A stretch of 64,000 nt of DNA from Erodium maritimum (Eukaryota > Streptophyta > Magnoliopsida > Geraniales > Geraniaceae): the NCBI GenBank assembly GCA_963921825.1, contig OY997595.1:18345228-18409227 (forward strand). Reading direction: 5' to 3'. Both the position numbers and the translations under genes were made by a program. Of the stretch, positions 22,440 through 32,089 are shown one piece after another. The notes below the pieces were generated by a model. The model worked only from the letters and a program-made list of their open reading frames with translations, did no database searches and was not told the origin of the DNA. Each line of letters begins with the position of its first letter. Position 1 is the stretch's first letter.

Positions 22440-24840
22440 GATCTGCCCTTGAAGAGTCTGCATTTTAAAGGTTCTGTGATCCACTTTTGGAAATTGAAGA
22501 GTGAGTCAGGCTTAGAATTGTTGTAGAAGACCGAGAATGAATAGCTCTTTATTTTTTAGAGAGTCTCCTTAGGAGAGATTATGATACTATTGAAAATAAT
22601 GTTGTTCCTTGAAATCCATATAAATCAAAGAGCTAAGAGGATGATGATCTGCTATATATAGTTTTGTGGATTGCTTGCTGCTGAAGAAAGACCAAGAGTT
22701 GAGAAAGTCATGTAAATTATGAGGCATAACCCAAGTGTAGCCCCACCAACTAAATATTAGAGACCATATTGACCATGATTTGTGGCATTGAAAAAGTAAG
22801 TGTAGCAAATCTTCCAAATCATTAATGTAGAAGGGGCATAAGATCTGTTCCAAGTTGAAATCAATACCCCTGCTCTCAAGGAATCATTGAGTTAGAATTG
22901 CATTATGACAGCAAAGCCAGACAAATGTTGAGATTTTGGGTGGATGATAGGATTCCATAATAGTGTTCTCCATGACAAATTCAAGGTACCTTGACCTACA
23001 AGCAACTAATAAGCCTTTGTAACTGAGAAGGAATTTCATTTTTATTTCAAGGAAAGAAAATCAGGGGAATCAAATAAAGGTATTTTATTAAGCATGAAGC
23101 ATAAGACATTCAATTCTCCAAATTCCAAACCCTTGAGACCCTTTTGAAGCTTAAGAGTCGGTAACCTTCAAACCAGATTTTTCCTATTTTTGAAGGTTTT
23201 GGTTGCTTAGAACAAAAAGATTTTTGAAGGTAAACTTGAGAGCTACATTTCCCAACCAATGATCATGCCAAAAATTGATCCTGTTCCCATTGCCTAGAGA
23301 CTATTTCAACCCCAAATGGCCAAATGATGAACTGAATCTTGCATCAAAAGTAAGTGAGTGGATATGAGAGCTGTAATTTGGGGTAAATTTTAGAGAATTG
23401 AAGTTCCAACCAAATATCTGCCAGCCAAATTTTGAACAAATGATTGTCTTCGAAAGAGATGAATCATAAAAAGCAAATATCCACCACCATTTCCCAAGTG
23501 GGGCTAGATTCATGAATTGAAGATTTCTAATTCCAAGGCTTCTATCTTTCTTAGACTTGCAGACAGTCTCCCACTTAATTTTATGCACTACTCTTCTTGA
23601 AACAGTTCCATTCCAAATAAATATTTTTTTGCCAATTTTCAAGTTCTTTGAATACACCAACATGGACTTTAAATAGAGACATATGATAGAGGGGAAAGGA
23701 GGACATAGTGGATTTAATAAGAGTGATCATCCCCTCAAAAGAATGTTGTCTTGCTTGTCAAAGGCTGAGTTTGCTTTTGAAAGAGTTGATGATAGGCTTC
23801 CATGATGATATTCTTCTAGGATCAGCCACTAGTTGAAATCCTAAATAAGATAGAGGGAGGGAGGTTGCTTCACATCCAAGTATGTTGGAAACTAGATTTT
23901 CTAAGAGATAACAAGGGTAGAGCAACACAAATTGTGAGTTGTGGAAATTGATCTTGAGGCCTGAGGCTAACTGAAATGCATGAAGAGTGAGTTTAAGGTT
24001 GATGATGATTAGAGTGTCATCAACAAAATGAAGATGTGAGATTTTTGGCCCATTTTCTGAACATACCACTCCACTGAATTGATATAAATTGGTGTTGTAC
24101 TCAATTAATTGGCGCAAACCTTCTGCCACAATTGAAAAGAGTAAATGGGAGAGAGGACGCCCTTGTTTAATGCCACTTTGTAATTTGAAATCAAGAGATT
24201 GAGATCCGTTTATCAAGACTGACACCTATGCTTGGAAGCAAAACAATAACTATGATCTCCATTTTTTTTAACCAAAACCCATTGTTCCCAATAAATTAAG
24301 TAAATATTCTGAATTGACATGGTCATATGCCTTCTCAAGGCCCACCTTGAATAAAATGACCTCCTCTTTAGATCTTTTAACATATTTAACAATCTCTGCA
24401 ACAATTAATACCCCATCCAGAATCTATCTTCCTGCAATGAAACTTAATTGAACATCACTCACCAGATGATCCAAGTGAACTTTTAGTCTTGAGGCCAAGA
24501 TTTTTGCCAATATCTTATAAAGGCCTCCTATTAAGCTAATAGGCCTATAATCTAAGAAGGTCTAAGGATTGCTAGTCTTTGGTATTGAGGTAATAAAGGA
24601 TGAATTCAAACATTTTCCTAATTAAGAGGTTTGGTGAAAATGAGATAAGGACTTGCAGATATCATCCTTTAAAAAGTGTCAACATTTCAGATAGAACTTG
24701 AGAATATAACCATCAGGACTAGAGGATTTTTCACCATTTCAATCTCTTAGAGCTTTAAGAATTTCTATTTTAGTAAAAGGAAATTCCAATTCAACAGCTT
24801 GTTGATGATAAATTGATTTGAAGTCCAGCGAAGATAAATC
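22440..24840 (-). pseudogene. LINE ORF2 remnant: RT and zf-RVT
   Basis: Fragments in three frames match the ORF2 at 39368-43034: RT motifs LQSGIKQGRPLSHLLFSIVA and HLHFVDDTLI (Phe-Val-Asp-Asp in place of FADD), the post-RT region (MNLAPLGKWWWIFAF), and a zf-RVT block CPFYINDLEDLLHLLFQC. The C-terminus reads SRNNIIFN and ends near 22440. The CPxY in place of CPxC is shared with the younger copy, so it was inherited rather than acquired by decay. Confidence 0.8.
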
Positions 24841-24842
24841 AA

Positions 24843-25130
24843 GGGTAAACTACAAATACCTACCACAAACTTGTAGCGTTTAACTGATACATACCCTAAA
24901 GTTTTTTTAACTGATACATACTCAGATGTTTAGTTTTTAAACAGATAGCCCAAGCAGACAGGTAAAATGACGAAAATGCCCTCAACTACATTTCAGTAAT
25001 TACTTTAAAAAATATTTAAAAAATCACTTTTGTTAGGTATATATATGTACTTATTAAATCACTTCAATTTTATTTAAAAAATCACTTCAGTTTTATTTTT
25101 AAAAAATCAATTCAGGGCATTGAGGGTGAA
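24843..25130 (+). mobile_element. MULE-like terminal sequence inside a LINE remnant
   Basis: It begins GGGTAAACTACAAATACCTA and continues with GATACATACCCTAAAG and AAAATGCCCTCAACT, the same order of phrases as the left end of the Pack-MULE at 13866. It stands where 2.5 kb of the LINE is missing. No second end or 9-bp repeat was found, so it is a truncated or rearranged member of the same Mutator-like family. Confidence 0.55.
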
Positions 25131-25514
25131 CAAGTACTGGTGTGCCAAACTGAGATAAGCAAGTGAAGAAGATTTATTCACACCATCCTTGTGCAGGAAG
25201 TCCATGGATAGCAAACCAGAGAAATATACCGCCTTTAAGATATAGTTCTTGTTTTTGAGGGATAATGGACATCCATTTACCAACCCAATTTTCTTCCTTG
25301 AGCACCTCAATCCCAAAGTCTAGATCAGGGTAATGTAAGAGTGTTGTTCTGTTACCATGTGAGCTTTGTTGAACTTGAGAGACTCTTTCTGAGGTTATCT
25401 CCCTCATAATTATCTCTACAGACAGATTTTGATGAAGAACCACTAACTGACTTTTAATAATTATTTCCTTGATGGAAGTAACCATTGACCCCTTTGAATA
25501 TTGAGCATAATCCT

Positions 25515-25845
25515 TGTTAAAATATAATTATAATTTGGCCTTCAACTATCAGCTTGAGCTTTTAGTTGAGTTGGTCCTTTAATATGGTATCAGAGCTTGT
25601 TACCTCACGGATCCGGGTTCAAACCCCACTCTCTACAAAAATTTCTAATTTCTTCTCAATTTATCGAATTTGTCCTAAAAATGGGCAAGCCCTTGTATAT
25701 CTTCTCGATGGGCTTATCTCCTCTTTTATATAATTCACCTCCAACCCTGTAAGCGGGCTTGTTTGTGAGGGCGCGTGTTAGAGTATAACTACAATTAGGC
25801 CTTCAACTATCAGCTTGAGCTCTTAGTTTAGTTGGTTCTCTAATA
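25515..25845 (+). mobile_element. TRIM (miniature terminal-repeat retrotransposon)
   Basis: Two 70-bp direct repeats, 25515-25584 and 25776-25845, start TGTTA and share the core GGCCTTCAACTATCAGCTTG. The left one is followed by TGGTATCAGAGC, complementary to the initiator Met tRNA 3' end (primer binding site). The 190-bp interior codes for nothing. The flanks ATCCT and ATCCC suggest a 5-bp duplication. Total length 331 bp. It inserted in the ORF1 remnant of the LINE at 22340-26040. Confidence 0.8.
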
Positions 25846-26049
25846 ATCCCCTATAACAGGATCCTTCAACCGTATCCTATTGAAATTGACCGGAACATTG
25901 TGAATGAAGATCCATAAATCATTATTTGGAGCTTCCCTCAAAGTTTAATGGCTTGTTTGAGGTAGAACATTTTCAAAGTCCGGAGGTGGGCCTCCCATTG
26001 AAGACGGTCTGTTAACGAAGATATCAAAGTCTAGTTTCTTTCATATTAA

Positions 26050-26898
26050 TTAGAGTCGCCGGTGACGGCCACGGCCACAACCATGGTCGTTGCCGACAAC
26101 TTCTTCTTCCCCCCGTCTCCCTTTCCTTCTGAAGCTTGAACCGGCCTCCCCTTGCCTCCCTTTAGCCCCTCCGCCGCCTCCCCCTGCTCGTTGTCGCCGG
26201 AGACGGCCGTAGCCGGTAGCCCATTCTTCAACCCCCTCGTCTCCCCTCTGTTCCTTTCCCCCTTTTACCCCGCTTTTTTTCTTTCCTCTTAAGTCCGACG
26301 CTGGTGTGTCACCGTGTTTCGGTGTCCAGCGTCTATGTCCGTCTCTGGCTGATGTTGTTTTGGTGCCTACGGTCGAGCAAGGTGGTTTGAGCGGCGGTGG
26401 GCAGCTCCGACATGTACGGCTACCTTTAACGAGGATCTGGAGTTTGCGTTTTCTGGATTCCTCGGGTCAAGGTCCCTTATCGGACGGTGGTGACTCTGAA
26501 TCGGCTAAATTTATTTTTTTTCCTTCCTTTTATGTTACTGTTTTTCAATAACTGCACTTGGTGCAGATTGAGTATGCACTAGTTGCGAGTTGTGTGCACT
26601 AGTTGCACGTTTGATGTGCACTTATTGCACGGTTTGGTGTGCCTATTATGTGGCACGGTTTGGTGTGCCGTTATGTGGCACAGTTTGGTGTGCACGTTGT
26701 TTCACGTTTGACGTGCACGTTATTTGCACATTCTAGGGCGCCCTATTTTGCGTTCTCGTTTCGATAGGGAGTCGGTAATATTATAGACTAGTTAGTTTGG
26801 AGTCTGTAATAGTTATCGTTCGTTTGTGCGATTTTATCAGATTGTACATATGTCACTTTGACTGATATATAAAATTGATGCCTCCCGTTTAAAAAAAA
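26050..26898 (+). mobile_element. non-autonomous LINE-derived retroposon with a GTGCAC array
   Basis: GC-rich 5' part from GTCGCCGGTGACGG, T-rich 3' part, and a tail CCTCCCGTTT followed by A8 (26891-26898), resembling the tail of 5675-6745 (TTTCCGTTAAAA). No ORF1 domain. A short tandem array sits in the middle (26589-26730). The duplication is not certain. Confidence 0.5.
26589..26730 (+). repeat. tandem array of about six 22-27-bp GTGC/GCAC units
   Basis: The units read like GTGTGCACTAGTTGCACGTT, GATGTGCACTTATTGCACGG and GGTGTGCCGTTATGTGGCAC. Each is a small inverted repeat (GTGC to GCAC) that could fold into a hairpin in RNA or single-stranded DNA. Confidence 0.7.
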
Positions 26899-27074
26899 TA
26901 AATTAAAGCACATATTCCATTATAAATTTTGGATAGGAAAACTTGTGAAGCCATTTACAAATGAGCCGGATTGCTTTTTTAGAGATATATAACATGTTTT
27001 TTTTTTAATCTGAACTCGACATTTCTTTTGTGATGCAACCACTTGACACTTATTATATCGGGTTTACGTTACTT

Positions 27075-29471
27075 TTTTTTTGAGTAAATATTGCAATATA
27101 TATTAAATCATGATAAACGAGTTTGGTAGGTACTGAAATGTACCCCACCTACATAACAATCCAACTAATAAATTGAAATGAACTGAAAGCAATAAAATCG
27201 GCTCTGGTAATGGGGTTTGCGGACGAAGGGGATATCTGCGGTAGCGTCTGGTGACACCGATACAACATGCTTCTTCCAACATGGGACGAGGCGAGCCAAC
27301 CAAGTTTAGGGGAATACTGGTGGACCTACATCTCCCCCGGTGTGTCAGCGTGCGTCGTCCTCCCTAGAATGATAGTGGTAGGGCTCCTGAACGCGGGATT
27401 GTTGACTCCGGACTGGCAGGGGAGATAAAGCTCAACTGGTGATGGTGTCGTCTCCATCCATCCGCCGGGAAGGGGCCAAAGTTGACCCACCCCTCCCCGG
27501 GCCACCGAGGCCTCATTTCTGCAGGCGGGGGTGCTTGACGCCCCCCACCTCAGCCTGTGAGTCCCCATCTGCCTCTGTCGAGCCGTTCGACTCATCGTGA
27601 TCCTCTTCCCTGTCCAGTCGTTTCTTCCCAAACAACGACGGACTTCCTTCCTTCGCCACCCAACCAGACGGGGTGTCCTCCGAGTCTATTTCATCAGTGT
27701 CCACCCGATCCAATCCAGGGTTCGAGTCCATGGTTGGGGTACGGGAAATGCCCCGAGCCGTACACCTAGCCTCCAGATAGGACCAGTTCGTTCCCGGGAT
27801 CGCCTTCCCGTGTTTGGCCTTCTCAAAAGCCGAACGCGGGTCCGCCGGGGCTCGGAGCGAGTGGCCCCGTATACCTCCCGCAACCGGGCACGACAGAAAT
27901 CGGTGCCCCGCACAACTGCACCCATAGCAGTGGTCTGGTAAATGCTCATACGATACAGAAAGTAGCGTACGTACCTGTGATTCCGACAAGCGGAACCAAA
28001 TCTGACTCTGCAAAGGAAGGCGGATATCGGCCCGACTCCGGACCCTCATGAAGTCCCCCCAGCATCGGCCAGCCGCATCCACATCCACCGCTTGACATAC
28101 TCCCAAAGCGCTCCCGATACGAAACCCTACTGCCCTGTTCCAGGCCCCCACAGGCAAGTTTGAGATCCTAGCCCAGACCGAGAATTGGTGAAAACTCAGC
28201 TCACCCACCTGCATGTGGGCCCTCAGGTCAGTAAACAGGACTAGGGACTCCCAGAACGCCCAGGGTTCCCCCGCGAGCACCCTTTCCCGTTCCCTTGCCG
28301 TGCGGAAGAAGAAGCCTACTAGTCCCCCTTCCAGGGGTCTAGCATCCACCTTCATTCCCCACAAGTCCTCCATCCTCTCTACCAGGGATCTCCAGAAGAA
28401 CTGCTTCGATGTCAGCACTTTCGCTGCCAGCGCAAAACGGAACTGCATCGTGTCCTGGCCAACATCCCCAGTTGGGATTACTACCTCCGTGATCCGCATC
28501 GAGGACAGCTGCTGCCCCAACTCGGGAACCACTCTCCCCGGGTCTCGACGGGGTTCCGTCTGGTCCATGTCCCCCAATGCCCGATCAGCCTCTCCCGTCC
28601 TTCCCGAGCCATACCGAGCCGCCCAGGTAGCTACATCCCCAGGCCCGGCCGGTCCATTTCTGCCGCCACGACCTGCCCGGGGAAGCCAATTACCATCCCC
28701 TCGGCCCCCACGGCGGGCATCTCCCATGAAAGATCCACCGCTTCCCAGTGCTCGCCCACGCTCCACCTCCGGGTCGGTTGCCTCGGGATGGTGCCCTTCC
28801 GTCACCACCGCCTTGCCTTTCGCCCGACGCCGCTCCTGCGCTGCTTGGGACTCCGGGTACCCCTCCTCCGAGTCCGACGGGATGATCACCGGCGCGATGG
28901 CTTCCTCCCCATCGGCATGCAGCAGCCCCGGGGGTCTATAGTGTGCACCCCGACGAGCCCGGGACCACATGCCCCTCACCGGCACTGGATCTCGTCCCGA
29001 TCCCAGCCTAGTCCTCTCGCTTCCGCCCCCGCCGACAACAGCAGGACACCGGACCGACGAGAACTCCATAACCGGAGTCACAACCGCCGGTGATGCCAGG
29101 TCCCGTGCCTGAATCGGCACAGTGGTTTCCTTCCCCGCCTCGCCGTCCAGCGTTGGCCCGATCACTGCCCTCGCCCGATGGCTCCCCACGTGCACGTCCG
29201 ATCTCCGCCCGGCATCGCCAACGTCGACCTCCACAGCCACCGATCGTGGCCTCTCCCCCTCTACCTGATCTGCACCAGCCGGACACCCGGATACCAGTAC
29301 CGTACCCACACCGATCTCTCCCCCGGCCAGCGTCTCCTCTACCGGATCACGCCACAGGGAGGAATCACCCGAGATGCTTGACAGATTCGCCCCCGAGTTC
29401 ACCATCGTTTCTCGCTTTTCCGAACTTAGGGTTCGCAGAGCAAAAACAGAGGCGGCACTCAAAGATTTCTG
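27075..29471 (-). mobile_element. full-length ORF1-only LINE-type retroposon with an open ORF
   Basis: Exact 15-bp direct repeats GGGTTTACGTTACTT at 27060-27074 and 29472-29486 flank the element. On the minus strand it has a 66-nt leader, one 630-codon ORF (27513-29405), a 438-nt 3' UTR and an A-rich tail against the left repeat. There is no ORF2 and no room for one. The same 3' UTR phrases occur in 30184-31405 (CGCTGACA and CAGACGCTACCGCA), so it is a family. Exact duplications and an unbroken frame mean a recent insertion. The layout matches mammalian HAL1 elements, which carry ORF1 without RT and move with help from L1. Confidence 0.85.
27513..29405 (-). CDS. intact LINE-type ORF1 protein (DUF4283, CCHC knuckle), 630 aa
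   Basis: The first ATG of the frame (MVNSGANLSS) is taken as the start; the frame stays open a little further upstream without an ATG. Residues 1 to about 320 are low-complexity Gly/Arg/Pro-rich, probably disordered. About 335-480 is DUF4283 (FALAAKVL, GFFFRTAREREVL-like strand, EPWAFW, VWARISNLPVGAWN, FMRVRSRADIRLPL). A CX2CX4HX4C knuckle follows at about 493-506 (CYGCSCAGHRFLSC), then an acidic and basic tail. ORF1 proteins of this type bind the element RNA. It is the sole gene of the retroposon. The sequence is very GC-rich compared with its flanks. No stop or frameshift is seen, so it may still be translated if transcribed. Confidence 0.85.
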   Translation of the reverse strand: MVNSGANLSSISGDSSLWRDPVEETLAGGEIGVGTVLVSGCPAGADQVEGERPRSVAVEVDVGDAGRRSDVHVGSHRARAVIGPTLDGEAGKETTVPIQARDLASPAVVTPVMEFSSVRCPAVVGGGGSERTRLGSGRDPVPVRGMWSRARRGAHYRPPGLLHADGEEAIAPVIIPSDSEEGYPESQAAQERRRAKGKAVVTEGHHPEATDPEVERGRALGSGGSFMGDARRGGRGDGNWLPRAGRGGRNGPAGPGDVATWAARYGSGRTGEADRALGDMDQTEPRRDPGRVVPELGQQLSSMRITEVVIPTGDVGQDTMQFRFALAAKVLTSKQFFWRSLVERMEDLWGMKVDARPLEGGLVGFFFRTARERERVLAGEPWAFWESLVLFTDLRAHMQVGELSFHQFSVWARISNLPVGAWNRAVGFRIGSALGVCQAVDVDAAGRCWGDFMRVRSRADIRLPLQSQIWFRLSESQVRTLLSVSYEHLPDHCYGCSCAGHRFLSCPVAGGIRGHSLRAPADPRSAFEKAKHGKAIPGTNWSYLEARCTARGISRTPTMDSNPGLDRVDTDEIDSEDTPSGWVAKEGSPSLFGKKRLDREEDHDESNGSTEADGDSQAEVGGVKHPRLQK

Positions 29472-29486
29472 GGGTTTACGTTACTT

Positions 29487-30183
29487 AGTCTCTACATAAC
29501 AGTGTTTATTTTACTGTTATGAGTCGCTCGCTTTTACTTGTTTTGGAATCTTTTTTTCATAGGAAATCATACATAGTACCGTATGTAGATAGGAGAGTGG
29601 TAGTGAAGTTTTGGTAAATGTATGCTTTATTGCAGTGGGTGTGGGTCTCTTTCTCCTTCCGGCAGCCACCAAACAAAGAGGACATGTCTGTATCTATATA
29701 TATATTATATTATTTCTCGTATATATCAAATCTTTGTTTTATAGATGATTCTTTTATCCTCAAAACAAAGTCACATGTAATCGTACAGCTATATTCACCC
29801 CATCTTCTTACCCTTTTTTCGTACCAAGCCGCCAACGGGCGCAATCATGTCACGTAGACAAATAGTTTACAGAACCTACCAGACAACCCTTCTTTCTTGC
29901 CGATCAAATAATAACAACACCACTTCTCATATTAATTTGCTTCTTATTGAATATTATCACACTTAGCTATCTCGATTTTTTTCTTCGAATAGAATCCTAG
30001 TTATAAGACCATTACACTTGAGTACTTGACCTAATATAACCTCAATAGAATTGATGATTATACATACTTTTATATTAAAAAGAATGTTTCAAAACTACCA
30101 GCCATTTCATTTCAGAGAGAGAGATAAATTAGGATACTTTTCATTTCGTGTATAATATTAGTATAGATTACACGACTCTCTTT
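29487..30183. other. AT-rich stretch, no gene
   Basis: No coding motif or repeat end recognised; it includes a short TATATATATATTATATTATT run near 29695. Confidence 0.55.
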
Positions 30184-31405
30184 TCTCTCTGGAAATTAGG
30201 GTTTGAGCGAGTATAACGACAACAAGTTTTTCCAACTCCGACAATCACCACATACCGATCTCCAGCAGCGCTATCACCGAACTCGGGAGGGACGACGTTG
30301 GGGGATCAACATCATATATGTTTGGCCGGTAGAGCGGTGGAGAACTCTCTGGTGGTCTCTAGAGGGAACGGGGGAGGAGAACCCAGGGCCACCTACTGGA
30401 ACAACCGTGTGGACTGGTGCGGTGCATACCGATGGGAGGTTTGAGGTCAAGACTTCGCCGAGTAGAGCAGAGTCTGGGGATCTTAGATTCGACGAGGGTT
30501 GTGTTGCCGAGCCCGTTGTCTTCATTGCGAACTAAGGAACTCGGTGCACCGGGGAGTTTCACATGGGGACGAGCAATGATAGAGTAGTTGGGGTCTACGA
30601 ATCATGACACCGACATCATGGGGATCTATGGGGGACGGCCTTCGACAGCTCCTAGTGTGCCAGTAATGGACGACCATCGAGAGACACCGACCTGGCGGCG
30701 GCGTGAGGGGAAGGAGCTGGCTAGGGCTTCTGCAAAGAGGCTATAGGATGTGGGCCTTCAGAAACTGTCATTGGGTCGGGGTCCATCAGAAGCAGACCTA
30801 ATGGCCCGAGGAGACCAGGGCTAGTATCGAAGGGGGCCATGAAGGAATATGATCAACCTGGGCCAGGCGAGTGGGCCGCTTGGGTTCCCGACAACAATCA
30901 GAACCGGGCCATTACACATAGCGGCGGGGGGCTTTAAGCACCCTCGCCTCATCGAATGAACCCAAGGTGGTCTAGAGGGGGGTCGGTTGGATTCACTGCC
31001 CCCTCTGGACGTAAGGTGGTAAAGGTTCCACCAAGAACTGGCAAGGTACTTCCTACCTGCTCGTAGGTCAGCAATTTCGCGTTTTGGAGCCATACCATAA
31101 TCATTTCAAGGAGGACGACACACGCTGACAGCCTGAGGGAGTACTCAGTCCACCATAGTGTTTCTCTGGAAATGGGTCTGATCTACCCTAGCTTTTAGTA
31201 TGGACTCATTGTATCGATGTCAGACGCTACCGCAATATCCTCTTCCAAACATCTCAGTGAGGCAGTTCGGTACCTTGAGCTCTTTATGTTTCTATTGAGG
31301 TCCTCCATTGTTGGGAACTCTTTCATTGTTCTTATTTCAGTCTTTTATTGCCTTTGATTATAATCACTCTTTATTTATAATATCCCTTCGTCATTCTAAA
31401 AAAAA
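30184..31405 (+). mobile_element. internally deleted relative of the ORF1-only retroposon
   Basis: The 3' UTR shares, in order, GGAGGACGACACACGCTGAC (31111 on) and CAGACGCTACCGCAATATCC (31221 on) with the minus-strand element at 27075-29471. It ends CATTCT and A8 (31398-31405). The 5' part is GC-rich, without DUF4283 or knuckle. No clear duplication. Confidence 0.65.
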
Positions 31406-32089
31406 TAAAAAATAAAAATATATTTTTTCACGCATTTGTTGTACGTACTTGTGGATGGCTACTTGTTTATATTTGAATTATTTATTCAATGTAATATTAT
31501 AAATTTTAATATGTATAAACTATAACCAAAGTTTTAATTGGTTCTTATTAGACCGTGTCACATCACATCAAGAAATAATTCAAGGAGACACATTTTTATG
31601 TGTTATATTAGTGGCTACCAAGGCGACGCGGTAAAAATATTACGTCGCCTTAAGGGGGTTGGAAGACGCAATATTTAACTTGTGTCATGTTAGCTGAGCC
31701 ACTTGAGAGACTTAACTTAATATTGCATCTCTCCAATAGGTCAAAACCTTAAATTCATCTTCAACAACCAAAAACTCGTTTTTTAAAATTTTCAAATATT
31801 TGAGCTCCATTTCTTCCCTTTGCATCGATGTATTGAAATCTACTATTACTACATATTGTTACAACTTTAGATGTATAATTTTCTTCGTTGTGTTAGATGA
31901 ATTTTCCGTTGAAAAGTTGTTAAATTATTTTAGGTTTATTATATATAATGTTTTTATTATAAGCTCGAAAATTTTATTGATAAGACCGAATCATTATTAT
32001 ATATTATATATAATGTTATTAATTAATTTAATAACAATTTTTTATATAAGTGAATTTATTAAGAATTTATTTCTCTAAGGAGGAGAAAA
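31406..32089. other. AT-rich stretch, no gene
   Basis: No feature recognised. A 92-codon hydrophobic frame at 31800-32078 is what AT-rich sequence gives by chance. Confidence 0.5.

Larger units (their letters stand above)
22340..26040 (-). mobile_element. old RRM-type L1 LINE, fragmented
   Basis: Second copy of the family at 38628-45330. On the minus strand it opens with an ORF1 start near 25998 (GGPPPDF, then DLWIFIHNVP). A TRIM then interrupts it (25515-25845), and the ORF1 middle follows (25107-25485, LVVLHQNLSVEIIM and FLWFAIHGLPAQGWCE). The ORF1 end, the endonuclease and the start of RT are missing, and a MULE-like end occupies that place (24843-25130). RT then runs from 24840 to 23300, and zf-RVT plus the C-terminus from 22853 to about 22440. 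Many stops and frame changes; much older than the first copy. Confidence 0.8.

Noticed and set aside
25600-25630. GGATCCGGGTTCAAACCCC, tRNA B-box-like
   Set aside because: No A box or tRNA fold nearby; it lies in the TRIM interior, next to the primer site.
28213-28941. Long plus-strand frame opposite the 630-codon ORF1
   Set aside because: GC-rich antisense shadow, Pro/Ser/Arg-rich, no domain.
31800-32078. Hydrophobic 92-codon frame
   Set aside because: AT-rich sequence gives Ile/Leu/Phe-rich frames by chance; no start context or homology.
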